From Aptenodytes patagonicus (taxonomy: Eukaryota > Chordata > Aves > Sphenisciformes > Spheniscidae): 64,000 nt of DNA. Position numbers and translations under genes: made by a program. The notes beneath the pieces were generated by a model that worked only from the letters and a program-made list of their open reading frames with translations, ran no database searches and was not told the DNA's origin. The stretch covers positions 13,482,316 to 13,546,315 of the forward strand of contig NC_134955.1 in assembly GCF_965638725.1 (NCBI RefSeq). Reading direction: 5' to 3'. Of this stretch, positions 56,501-64,000 are shown piece by piece (the stretch's first letter is position 1; every line of letters begins with the position of its first letter).

Positions 56501-59500
56501 CCTTCAGCTATGAACCAGAAACGCGTGTGTCTGTGTGAAGTACCTGGAGTATTAGTTCTCTTAGAAGCACTCCTGTTAATGAGACCTGCAGTTATGACTA
56601 TTGAAGAGCTGGTTGGAAGAGTCCAAATTCAATAAAAAAAAAAAATTGCTTCCAAAATGTAATGTGCCTTCTGCTAAGTCCTTCACATCAGTAGCATAGC
56701 AAATTTTTGTTAGGTTAATATATTGCACAGTATGTGCTTTTGCTTGGCTCTGTCTACTGTGGAACACTCCCTTCAGCCAAGGCCTATTTCTTCAGCCTTA
56801 ATGGAGAATTAGACCTTACTTAACTCTTTCCATGGGCAAGTTGCCAATATGCTTGTGCTACACTGTAAAGCCTCATTCCTGCAAACTCTAAAAGTCAATG
56901 TGACTATTCGTGCAAGCAAGGGATTGCAGGATCAAGCTGTTATCCTGTGACTTATGCCAATATTTGGCTGCTTTTCTCTGTAAAAGACGAATTAATATTT
57001 CTATCTCTGTGCTGTATTTTTATTCAGAGAATTCTAATTAGTATAAAGGAGGCCTAGCTCAGTGAGCCGAGGAAATGTATTTGTCTTCTCTTTTATGTAC
57101 TATGCCAAATTGTGACAATTATGCCACAATCATTTGTGTGAGTTGTAAGAATCAGGCGCACCCCTAAAAAGCTGTGCTTCAGTCAGGCTTAAGTGTCTCT
57201 GAGATGAGCAGCTTTGTAGTATCTGGTTTGGGTCGTGTGACACTACACACAGAAAGCAGCCCCAACATACAGAATCTCACTATCTATAACAGATGCTACA
57301 AATTTGCACAGGTCCTGTTGTGCAAGAGGATGGAAAGACTAGAGAGTTGAAGTCAATGCTGCTCCCTTTGCACAAGGAAGGAACAGGAGTGAACAATTCC
57401 CATCCTGCTCTCCCTGTTTAAAGGCATGCAGTGAGGGGAGAGCTGAGGAGATACAGTCACCGTATGCAGTGTGCACCAGTGAGAGAGATTAACTCTGTTG
57501 CAAAGGCAACATTATCTTTGCTAGTGGCTCTCAGTAGGACTTGCTGGCTTCAGCAGTGCTGTGCTGCCAAACCCCGCTGCTTCTGGTGTATATCTCCAAT
57601 GACTCATCCTTTTCTAATATCAAATCTAAACATTTCAGCTTGATTTACAACAAAATACTTCTTATCCTAGCCCCAAGGGATGTGGTAAAAATTGTACATC
57701 ATTTCATAATTTTCCCTCTTACAGCCACTTTTCTTCTTATCATGGCTTGCATAAACACCCTCCCCTCCCCTTCTCTTTCTTAGACTAAACAAATTTGATG
57801 GTTTCAGTCTCTCCTCATGGGTCAGGGCTGTGATTTTTTAAAACCACCTCATTCCTGCTGCGCTATTCTGGGTTCTCTGCAATTGAGGAGTGCTGCCCAC
57901 AGCCAAACACAGTGCTGCAGCTGAGGCCTCTGGGATGCCATGCAGAGCCAGGGTATCAACTTCTTGTGTTTTACATTCCTCACTGCTGGTAATACACTGC
58001 AGGATGGCATTCGCCTTTTTTGCAGCAGCAGCATTACGTGGTTGACTCGCATGTAGTGAATGGTCCACATTAACCCTTAGTTCCATCTACAGAACAGTTC
58101 CCTAGTCAGCTATTTTCCTTTGTGATTACATTCACCTGATCTTTTATAAGCGTAATACTTACAGTTATCTCAATTCAGTCTTTACTGATCTAGGAGATTT
58201 TTTTCCTCTGATGTATTAAGATAATTTTTTAATTGTAAACATTCTCCACAGTGTTTGCAACCCCTCTATTTTGGTGTTTTCCACAAATTCTATAGGTACT
58301 ATTATTTCATGAGCCAAGTTGCTGATGGAAATGTTGATTAATATTAGGAACCCAGCATCACTGGAACATCCTCTGGTTTGACAGCGTGCAATGAGAGCTG
58401 CTCCTTCAGCTCAGTGTGCAGTCACCTGTTAGTAATTCTTTCCAGAGCCATGACTACCACCCTTCACCTGAGCAACTATCACAAGTGAATAACACTTTAG
58501 CAGTGTTGTGACTATCACTTTAGCAGTGATGTGAAATGCACCTTTCCTTGTCAGTCTTGGTTGTATTGTATTTCCTGTGGCTGGGAACAACAGAGTATCT
58601 TAGAGACACATTGCTTTCAAGCCATGGGTTAGGTGTCATTGACCCGAGCTAGATTTTCTTTAAAAAAACATGTTTTCCTGGCACTCGCTTATCTCCAGAT
58701 AGCCATGATATTTGGTTTGCTTTCTTGTTCGTATTGTCTATGTCAAGCTAATTCCTACCAAAAGAAGGAGTTACTATGAAATTTGTCAGTGGACTGGTAT
58801 TTATGAGAGCATCCACGGGGGCATTCACCTCTACCCCATCCCATCTCTCCAAAGTTGTTTTGTTACTCTTGTGTCTAGTATCAGTCAAGAGCTACAGTTA
58901 CTTGCATGCTTATATAACGGATAGTTTTGAATTCGTATGTTTATATGTTGCATACGTTGGAGGATGGAAAGGAATCATACAGTGTAGCTTTTCTCCCTCA
59001 GTGGCAGATGGGAGACACAATTTCCTTCCTGTTTTCAAGTAACTAGAATTATCCAGAAGCTTCTTAGCATGGAGCGGGAGACCGCAGAGACTTCCTTGAG
59101 CCTCAGGGATTCAGACCTCAGTAGGTCTGTTTTTCTCAAGTGAAGGCTGTATGGCAAAGAGGATTACTTATGTTGTTCCATGTATATGGATGAATGTGGC
59201 ATGGCTGTGTACATATGTAATTCCCTGAGAATGTAACCATTTCAACAACATATTCTGGAAAGACTCCTCATATTCGGTACAGAAGCTGTGGTTAAAAGCA
59301 AAGAGAAAGGCAAAGACTGTATCCCAGAATAGAAAATAGCATACACATTTTCTATACATATAGATGAAATGATTCCATAATTCACTTATGATACCATATT
59401 AAACACCAGTCAGAAGTACATGAATATTAAAGTACTTTCTACCCTAATCTGACTCTGATATTATAAATATTTTATTCATTTTCTTATCTTCTGTTCCAGA

Positions 59501-62500
59501 TTCCAATAACTGTGAAAAGGAACATTTTGAAGTGGATATGAAAAGCAATCGGAATGTCAGGTAACAGAGTCTTTTTTTTATACAAAAGCACTGGCCATGA
59601 AATTTTATGCATGTATTTAGAAAATTTGTCATACTTAATGATAATGGAGAACTTAAAAAGAATGCAAGTTTCCTTATAGATAATAATTCTGAAAGTTGTA
59701 AAGTATTCTCTTAAACTTGAAAACAACAATTTAAAAGAAGTGGTGAGTTCATGTGTTCCTGTTATTCTGTGTAATTTTCCAGAATGAATAGATATTTGCA
59801 AACTTATCTCACTTGAACAATTAGAAACTGTTTAGCCCCAATTAAACCTAAAAAATATAATGGGAACAGGATTAACAGTATCTCAACAATTTTATAAAAT
59901 TTTGTTTTCAGCTACTGCTGTGATAATATTTTAAAGTTGATGATGTGCTGTGTTCCTGCTTGAAGCCAGCCACACTGAAAAGTATCAAACATGACTTAAA
60001 TTGGAATAATTAAAACAAAAATATATGGAGCAGAGCAAAGTTTTAGCACAGAAGTTAGTAATGCATTTACACATATCATTAATTTAAAGTGATTGCATTC
60101 ACATTTCTTAAAGAATCAGCATGCGAAAAAAAGTCCAGATTTTCAGCGTTTAGCCAGCAGAGTCACAGTTAAAAAGGAAAAGGAGCACAAACAATAGTGC
60201 ATGAAAAATGTTGAAACTGAGTAGGGAGGAGAATTTTGTAGAATATGACTGAATTTAACCATGTGTCATTTTGATTGTAGAGCTGGCCCTAAGGAGCAGA
60301 AGATCCCCTATGTGCGACTGGAGCGTCTGAAAATATGTACCTCAGAAGAGGGGGAGCTCCCGGTGTTTAAGCTCCAGCCACAGGACAATGAGCAGGAGGG
60401 TAATTTTCTTCTGATAATTGAATGTGGGACCCAGTCTTCAAGTATGTCTATAAAGGTGAGTGGGATTTCCTTGAGGTTTTACCTGCTTTCTCCCCTTTCT
60501 CCCACTGGCTTGTACCCACAGTTTCTGAAAGTTATTGTACACTAAACAAGCCTGTTGATTCATTTCACCCTCGGACACTTCTGTGATGGGTTGAAGTAAT
60601 AGAGAATGCAGCTTTTAGTTTGCTGTGTAGCTCCCTGATACTTCCATTTCTGAGAAGTCTGTCTCTGGGGTTGGATAGCTGTAGTGTTTCTGTATTCTAG
60701 CAAGCAACCTGGCTCGTCTGCCTTGTTACAAATATAGGATAAATAGCTTAAAACTGACCCAAATGCATATTTGAGTGATAGGAACTGATTCCCGAAATCA
60801 CAGTGTAATAGATTTTTAAAAGCTTTGTATTCTATTGCTTCATTGGAGTCTTGAATGTGAACTTCTTTCCACAGAAGAAAATGGGAATTTCTGGTGGGAA
60901 CAAAAAACTATACTCTTTTTTTTTTTGAGCTGTTTACTGTAAAGTTTGCAAATAAGATTGTAAAGTATCCTGTTTCTATCAACTGTGATATGAAATCTGT
61001 ACAGCTCTCTCACAGTGCTATTACATTGTGGTATGTGGAGGAAATGACTTGACCAAGGTGACCTGGCCAGCCAGTGGCAGACGTCGAGCTGAGTGTGGGC
61101 CTGCTGAACCCCAGTGCCCTCTCCAGTAGAGTTCACTGCAGAGAAACCGTTTTGTCTGCAGATAACCACTGCTGTTACATGCTTATATATGAAAATGATG
61201 ATTGTGTGATCCCAGATTTTTCTTCCTTCAAGATAAATAATGATAGTCCACCTGAAGGACTGAAATCCAAAGAGGAGAACTCAGAGGACAGAAGATTTCT
61301 CATATCCCAGGCTGCAGGACAGACACAATCTCCTCCTGTAGATACTCCGTCTGTTGATCAGAAGCTCAGCAATGGCATCTCCATCATGAAAAAATCTCCA
61401 GTTACTCAGGAAGCCAATCCAATTGAAAATGAGGATTTCTGCGCTGTGTGTCTTAATGGAGGAGAACTGTTGTGCTGTGATCACTGCCCCAAGGTCTTCC
61501 ATCTTTCCTGCCATGTTCCAGCCCTGCTCAGCTTTCCAGTGTGAGTATGTATGACATTTCGCTAATGTGCTCAGTTTCTGCTCACTGCCTAGGGGCAGAA
61601 TATATCCTCGGGGATGTATGTGTCAACCTTACACAAGGGCAAGGACTGCATCTCTCACTTGCCTTTTTTGTTACTTTTCTTGCAAAGGGAAGAATTGTCT
61701 TACACACTAGGAACAAGATGAATTACTAACAAGAACTGTGCCCAGCCATGTATGCCCTGTCTGCAGTTAGCTGGCCAGCACAACAAAGGAAATGGCAGAC
61801 CTGAGCTTTAAAAAACATTCTTATGACTTACTGGAGAAAAATAAAATTCTAACTCTCATGTAACATCTGTGGTGTAGATGTCAGCTCTTCTCTGCAAGAA
61901 AAGTGACTAGCACAAGGAAAGGGCGATCAGTGAGTTCCTATTCAGTTTTCTAGCCAGTTTTATGGGAAATTTAGGATTATTGGGGCTTTTGTGGAAATGT
62001 TTAGGACATTGGTTTCCCTAAGACATACATTGCCTAGCAACTTGTCACAGATGAATTGTATGTGACAAAGAGCCAGAATTAGGTACACGTCCACATACCA
62101 AACTTTAAAAGTGAGGCTGAATAATGTGCATTACTGGTGGTGTATAATTCTGAATTCTGTTACAAATCATTACCAGGTGGGACCACAGGCTACTTCATTT
62201 GTGCCAAGCCCAAATAACTGTCTCAGCTGAGAAAAATGTGTTGTGAGATATTTGGTTGGAGATTCTGGTCTGTTCTTTCTGTTCAAAAAGCAGGAATTTC
62301 CATTTCTTGGCTTTTCACTCTTTTCTCTAATAGCTAAGTCATTATTAAACCTCTAGTTTCAAAACAATGTGAAAACCAAGTTTTCCTTTTAAAATAAACT
62401 TCCTAGGCAAAGTTAAATTCTAATGAAGTAAATTAATTCCCTTAATTAAGTTCTGTATTCATAGTTCTTTGATATACCTTCATCTATAGTTATTCAGGCC

Positions 62501-63178
62501 CTGATGTTGCAGAAGTTGCATCACTGCCTTCATGAAATTCTTCAAGAGGTTTCTGAAAATGGATCTACTGGGAAGGACGCTTATGCCCATGCAGAATTAT
62601 GTCTATTTGGTTTGGGAACCTGTGTGCTAGCACACATTATGACCTTTTCTGATAATGTTGATTTCTTAGATAAATATGTCGATTCTCAAAAAGATCTGGT
62701 TTTGTCTTATGACCCAACTGTTGGCTATTTTTCCTTTTTTTTTTTTTTTTAAAAAAAAACAGCTCTTGAAACAATGCAGCTGCACACACTGCTGGTACAC
62801 CATTTCAAACACTTACTGTTTCGTCTCTTTCTCTGTGACAGAAAAAGTGCAAGGAGTAGAATCTGAAATTATTACACTTCTAATTAGATTCAAATCTCTT
62901 GAAGAACATCTAGTACAATGGGCTTCAGATTGCCTGCTATTGTAATACTAGATAAGGATGATACTTGTTTCCAAATACAGTGAATCCTGAGGTTTGTTAT
63001 TTGACAAGGTTGCTGACAAAATTTGGTATAAGTTTTTGGTTTCTTGTTTTGCAGGGGAGAATGGGTGTGCACGCTTTGCCGTAATCCATTGAAGCCGGAG
63101 GTAGAATATGACTGTGAAAACACACGCTACAGCCACAGCTATAATGCACAATATGGCCTTGATGACTATGACCAGAAG
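14365..63178 (+). CDS. TRIM66: TRIM66 (TIF1-delta), 16 coding exons, 3' end outside the window
   Basis: TRIM66 is a nuclear chromatin-associated co-repressor of the TIF1 branch of TRIM proteins (TRIM24, TRIM28, TRIM33). Exons: 14365-14584, 25310-25413, 29844-29991, 37425-37557, 38198-38314, 40125-40239, 41806-41952, 42098-42215, 43548-44437, 45431-45592, 55568-55840, 56045-56273, 59500-59560, 60281-60455, 61233-61540 and 63055-63178. All are GT-AG and every phase matches, giving 1108 residues so far. Order: C3HC4 RING (28-81), B-box 1 (110-140), B-box 2 (170-201), coiled coil (about 203-300), Trp/Phe-rich TIF1 signature (about 305-367), Pro/Gln-rich region (368-664), PINLS (848-852, CtBP-motif-like), PxVxL HP1 box (915-919) and PHD finger (1034-1075). 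The reading frame is still open at the last donor. By family, a bromodomain should follow. The first ATG is chosen because an in-frame TGA lies 11 codons upstream (14332). Confidence 0.93.
14585..25309 (+). other. TRIM66: TRIM66 intron 1 (10.7 kb), mostly unrecognised
   Basis: The intron is AT-rich. Seen: an A-rich run near 17585-17602, a short CA run near 19878, an A tract near 24435, a short (CTTTG)n run at about 24650-24672 and a T-rich tract before exon 2. No transposon family, RNA gene or extra exon could be supported. A short hairpin at 23055-23107 is noted in the findings. Confidence 0.6.
25310..25413 (+). CDS. TRIM66: TRIM66 coding exon 2: end of RING
   Basis: Residues 74-108. It supplies the last two RING ligands C78 and C81 (CPVC), then a FFLKDFP segment. 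The acceptor follows a long T tract and the donor is AAG|GTAAGT. Confidence 0.93.
25414..29843 (+). other. TRIM66: TRIM66 intron 2 (4.4 kb), nothing recognised
   Basis: This is AT-rich unique-looking sequence with a short TA-rich microsatellite near 29332-29350. No repeat family or exon seen. Confidence 0.6.
29844..29991 (+). CDS. TRIM66: TRIM66 coding exon 3: B-box 1
   Basis: Residues 109-157 plus one base. Zinc ligand pattern C110, C113, C123, C126, C131, C134, H138 and H140, with the [17 protein letters not shown] core shared with TRIM66 of other vertebrates. The acceptor is TTCTTAG and the donor is ACAG|GTACTG. Confidence 0.95.
30763..31485 (-). mobile_element. CR1 LINE, 5'-truncated, minus strand
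   Basis: The 3' end on the minus strand is the CR1 terminal repeat (ATTCTATGATTCTATGATT as read on that strand, at 30763-30781). The frame from 31478 down to 30848 is uninterrupted and encodes the C-terminal end of the CR1 ORF2 protein after the catalytic core ([20 protein letters not shown], then [13 protein letters not shown]). The intact frame suggests a young copy. The truncation removes the endonuclease and most of the reverse transcriptase, so it cannot move by itself. It lies in TRIM66 intron 3, antisense to the gene. Confidence 0.95.
31500..36700 (+). other. TRIM66: Remainder of TRIM66 intron 3, nothing further recognised
   Basis: This is AT-rich sequence between two CR1 copies. It contains a CACACACACACC plus poly-C run near 33420-33440 and an A tract at about 33660-33677. 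A minus-strand reading frame at 33630-34133 is discussed in the findings. No known repeat or exon. Confidence 0.55.
36706..37075 (+). mobile_element. CR1 LINE 3' fragment, plus strand
   Basis: This is closely similar to the 3' half of the copy at 30.8 kb but in the opposite orientation. It encodes [15 protein letters not shown] through [13 protein letters not shown] and ends in the ATTCTATG repeats at about 37058-37074. It is preceded by an AAAAGGAG-type short tandem (36688-36712). It lies in intron 3, about 350 bp before the B-box 2 exon. Confidence 0.95.
37425..37557 (+). CDS. TRIM66: TRIM66 coding exon 4: B-box 2
   Basis: Residues 158-201 plus two bases. The C-H-C-C-C-C-H-H pattern is complete (C170, H173, C182, C185, C190, C193, H198, H201). 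The acceptor is TTCCTCAG and the donor is CACAG|GTACCA. Confidence 0.95.
38198..38314 (+). CDS. TRIM66: TRIM66 coding exon 5: start of coiled coil
   Basis: Residues 202-240 plus two bases. The [12 protein letters not shown] helix and a Lys/Glu-rich heptad-like segment ending in AKQIED give the dimerising coiled coil after the B-boxes. Confidence 0.95.
38927..39967 (+). mobile_element. CR1 LINE, plus strand, broken reverse transcriptase
   Basis: This is the longest CR1 copy here (about 1.04 kb), in TRIM66 intron 5. It starts within the reverse transcriptase domain ([20 protein letters not shown]). The catalytic FADD box reads FAED, a loss of one of the two catalytic aspartates. The frame breaks near 39440-39510 and resumes in another frame (from 39503), ending at about 39880. 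The 3' end has the ATTCTATG repeats. It belongs to a different subfamily from the 30.8 and 36.7 kb copies, with tail GGTCCCTTCCAACCCAAAC. Inactive. Confidence 0.95.
40125..40239 (+). CDS. TRIM66: TRIM66 coding exon 6: coiled coil
   Basis: Residues 241-279. It includes [20 protein letters not shown], nearly identical to my memory of the mammalian protein. The donor is GAA|GTAAGT. Confidence 0.95.
41107..41314 (+). mobile_element. CR1 LINE short 3' fragment, plus strand
   Basis: About 205 bp from AAATTTCTTTACTGAAAGAG to the terminal TTCTATGATTCTAAG. It is the same subfamily as the 30.8 and 36.7 kb copies with more substitutions. It lies in TRIM66 intron 6. Confidence 0.93.
41806..41952 (+). 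CDS. TRIM66: TRIM66 coding exon 7: end of coiled coil and TIF1 signature
   Basis: Residues 280-328. After [10 protein letters not shown] comes [20 protein letters not shown], the Trp/Phe-rich TIF1 signature segment. Confidence 0.95.
42098..42215 (+). CDS. TRIM66: TRIM66 coding exon 8: TIF1 signature continued
   Basis: Residues 329-367 plus one base. It reads through [14 protein letters not shown] and [17 protein letters not shown]. Intron 7 before it is only 145 bp. Confidence 0.95.
43548..44437 (+). CDS. TRIM66: TRIM66 coding exon 9: large Pro/Gln/His-rich exon
   Basis: Residues 368-664 in one 890-bp exon, low in complexity and rich in Gln, Pro, His and Ser. The best conserved part lies at its end, from [20 protein letters not shown] to [17 protein letters not shown]. 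The donor is CAA|GTAAGT. No folded domain is recognised. The region is probably disordered. Confidence 0.95.
45431..45592 (+). CDS. TRIM66: TRIM66 coding exon 10
   Basis: Residues 665-718. It is Ser/Glu-rich with the marker [15 protein letters not shown] and ends HPVRK. The phase 0 junction from exon 9 confirms it. No domain. Confidence 0.93.
50190..50760 (-). mobile_element. Ancient CR1/L3-like LINE remnant, minus strand
   Basis: The sequence resembles the old amniote CR1/L3 3' region. Recognisable blocks include GAATTTGTCTAATCC, TTGAGTCCATTTCAATACTA, CCAGTTCTTGTGTTAGG, GCCATTCTATACTTTGGTCC and GAGACAGGGTGACCAGAA. It is heavily diverged with no frame left. The family label is from memory of consensus patterns. 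Confidence 0.6.
51090..51174 (-). mobile_element. CR1 LINE tail, minus strand
   Basis: Only about 85 bp remain: the terminal octamers, then the GTTTGGGTTGGAAGGGACC core and the TGCCCACAGCA end (read on the minus strand). It is in TRIM66 intron 10. Confidence 0.9.
55568..55840 (+). CDS. TRIM66: TRIM66 coding exon 11
   Basis: Residues 719-809. It opens with [20 protein letters not shown], strongly conserved with mammals from memory, and continues in Pro/Ser/Gly-rich sequence. It appears much shorter than the repetitive mammalian counterpart region. Confidence 0.93.
56045..56273 (+). CDS. TRIM66: TRIM66 coding exon 12: PINLS motif
   Basis: Residues 810-885 plus one base. [10 protein letters not shown] (846-855) resembles the PxDLS motif that binds CtBP. 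The acceptor follows a T/C-rich tract and the donor is AAG|GTACCA. Confidence 0.92.
56274..57775 (+). other. TRIM66: TRIM66 intron 12, left part, nothing recognised
   Basis: This is unique-looking AT-rich sequence with an A tract near 56632-56645. No exon or repeat is supported. Confidence 0.55.
57780..58420 (-). mobile_element. Old CR1 LINE remnant, minus strand
   Basis: On the minus strand a degenerate CR1 ORF2 C-terminal region is visible: [13 protein letters not shown] corresponds to the [12 protein letters not shown] block of the intact copy at 30.8 kb. Further right, 58240-58400 has the spacing and wording of the older CR1/L3 reverse transcriptase region. It lies in TRIM66 intron 12. 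It may be two adjacent fragments. Confidence 0.7.
59500..59560 (+). CDS. TRIM66: TRIM66 coding exon 13
   Basis: Residues 886-905 plus two bases. This 61-bp exon is supported by TTCCAG and CAG|GTAACA sites and by exact phase with both neighbours. No motif. Confidence 0.88.
60281..60455 (+). CDS. TRIM66: TRIM66 coding exon 14: HP1 box
   Basis: Residues 906-964. [12 protein letters not shown] contains PYVRL (915-919), a PxVxL motif of the kind TIF1 proteins use to bind the HP1 chromoshadow domain. The conserved FLLIIECGT and SSSMSIK segments follow. Confidence 0.95.
61233..61540 (+). CDS. TRIM66: TRIM66 coding exon 15: linker and most of PHD finger
   Basis: Residues 965-1066 plus two bases. 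A Ser/Glu-rich linker precedes [20 protein letters not shown], with PHD ligands C1034, C1037, C1046, C1049, H1054 and C1057. The donor is CCAGT|GTGAGT. Confidence 0.94.
62490..62948 (+). pseudogene. Protein-like open frame in TRIM66 intron 15, possible retrocopy or foreign exon
   Basis: An open frame from 62492 to 62752 encodes a soluble, helix-like sequence ([16 protein letters not shown], then [20 protein letters not shown]). A T/A-rich tract interrupts it, and a second frame resumes at 62842 after TCTGTGACAG with [18 protein letters not shown], stopping at 62943. I do not recognise the parent. It is not a TRIM66 exon: entering from exon 15 in its phase 2 reaches a stop quickly. Composition looks more like real protein than intron noise, but chance cannot be excluded. 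Confidence 0.35.
63055..63178 (+). CDS. TRIM66: TRIM66 coding exon 16: end of PHD finger, last exon in window
   Basis: Residues 1067-1108. GEWVCTLC completes the C4HC3 PHD finger (C1072, C1075). The exon ends YDQK at a phase 0 donor AAG|GTGGGA, so the gene continues to the right with the expected bromodomain. Confidence 0.94.
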
Positions 63179-64000
63179 GTGGGAATAACTATATATTGTA
63201 CTATTTAGAAAAGGACATATGATCTCAGCATGAGGCTTTGCCCCTTCATTGGAAAGATGACTGTTTTGACTTGGTTGCTACTCAAATGTTTCAGAGACTA
63301 GTAAATACAACAAAAGCATTGTTAGTATTCAGTTATATCATTCCCTTCTACCTAGACATTGCTGTTCAATTTTAAAATTGAAAGATGAAACAGGCAGACC
63401 TGGAATTCCTTTCTCCTTTGAAGAGGGAATTCACACTCAGCAGCAGAGCAAGCTTCCCTGAGTCAACTTTGCCTGGCTTTCTGCCACTGAATCTTTTTCC
63501 CTTAAGACTTGGCACCTTCTCAGACATCTAGGCCAGTTGCAATGACATTTTTGTGATGTAGACACTTTTTGACTTTCAGTTGGATTGAAATCATCATACG
63601 GTCTTCATATGTACCGTTAATCCCCTTGAAGATGACATTTAGGCACTGTTAACTCAGCCTAGATGAAACCTTATCTCTTTACATCCCCATTACCAGTTTC
63701 CTCTACCAAATCTCCCATGAAAAAATGCCTTTTCTTAAAGTCCACTTGGTACTCAGAAGCCACAAGTTCCAAAATGAATTTCCTGTGTATATTGGTGACA
63801 GCTGGACAGGGAGGCTAAGTCCACACAGCTGAGTACAGATGCTGAGCTGGCCCTGCACAAATGAAGCCTAGAATAAGGCACTGATCTAGTCTGGGCACCA
63901 TACATAAAGACAACAGCAACGGTTCTTAGAGCACTGGGGCCCCTTGGCAAGGCCTGTGAGCATAGCCACAGCACTGCTTAAATTCATCCATGCTGTTTCC
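63179..64000 (+). other. TRIM66: Start of TRIM66 intron 16, nothing recognised
   Basis: There is no acceptor followed by bromodomain-like coding sequence before the window ends. A minus-strand frame at 63753-63974 is short and unlike known proteins. Confidence 0.6.

Noticed and set aside
61074-61232. Upstream extension of TRIM66 exon 15 to an ATG at about 61074
   Set aside because: The frame is open by chance. The acceptor at 61232 with phase 0 from exon 14 explains the exon, and the extension has no TRIM66-like sequence.

Overview
The window comes from a bird nuclear genome. Several 3'-truncated CR1 LINEs end in the ATTCTATGA-type octamer typical of avian CR1, and the two recognisable genes are vertebrate: RPL27A and TRIM66. 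Coding sequence is intron-rich with ordinary GT-AG junctions. Three GC-rich CpG-island promoters punctuate AT-rich DNA.

Layout, all genes on the + strand. (1) At 290-2290 a CpG island drives a small gene I do not recognise. Its two or three exons join in phase and predict a microprotein of about 61-63 residues, with an AATAAA at 2274. (2) At 4240-8240 lies RPL27A, a complete 148-residue ribosomal protein in five exons. Its promoter has three TCGCGAG-type palindromes and a 5' TOP-like tract, and introns 3 and 4 each host an H/ACA snoRNA of the SNORA3 type. (3) Between 8.25 and 14.3 kb there is unannotated DNA with a third CpG island at 10.99-11.57 kb, the best candidate promoter for TRIM66. 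(4) From 14,365 to the end of the window lies TRIM66 (TIF1-delta). Sixteen coding exons in perfect phase encode 1108 residues: RING, B-box 1, B-box 2, coiled coil, TIF1 signature, a long Pro/Gln-rich middle, a PINLS motif, a PxVxL HP1 box and the PHD finger. The bromodomain exons lie beyond the right edge.

TRIM66 introns carry the repeats: CR1 copies in both orientations at 30.8, 36.7, 38.9, 41.1 and 51.1 kb, and much older CR1/L3-like remnants at 50.2 and 57.8 kb. No CRISPR, operon, phage, tRNA or rRNA feature was seen. The most unusual points are the unrecognised microprotein gene, the tandem arrangement of RPL27A and TRIM66 (divergent in human, from memory), the complete RING split by a 10.7-kb intron, a protein-like reading frame inside TRIM66 intron 15, and inverted CR1 copies around the B-box 2 exon.
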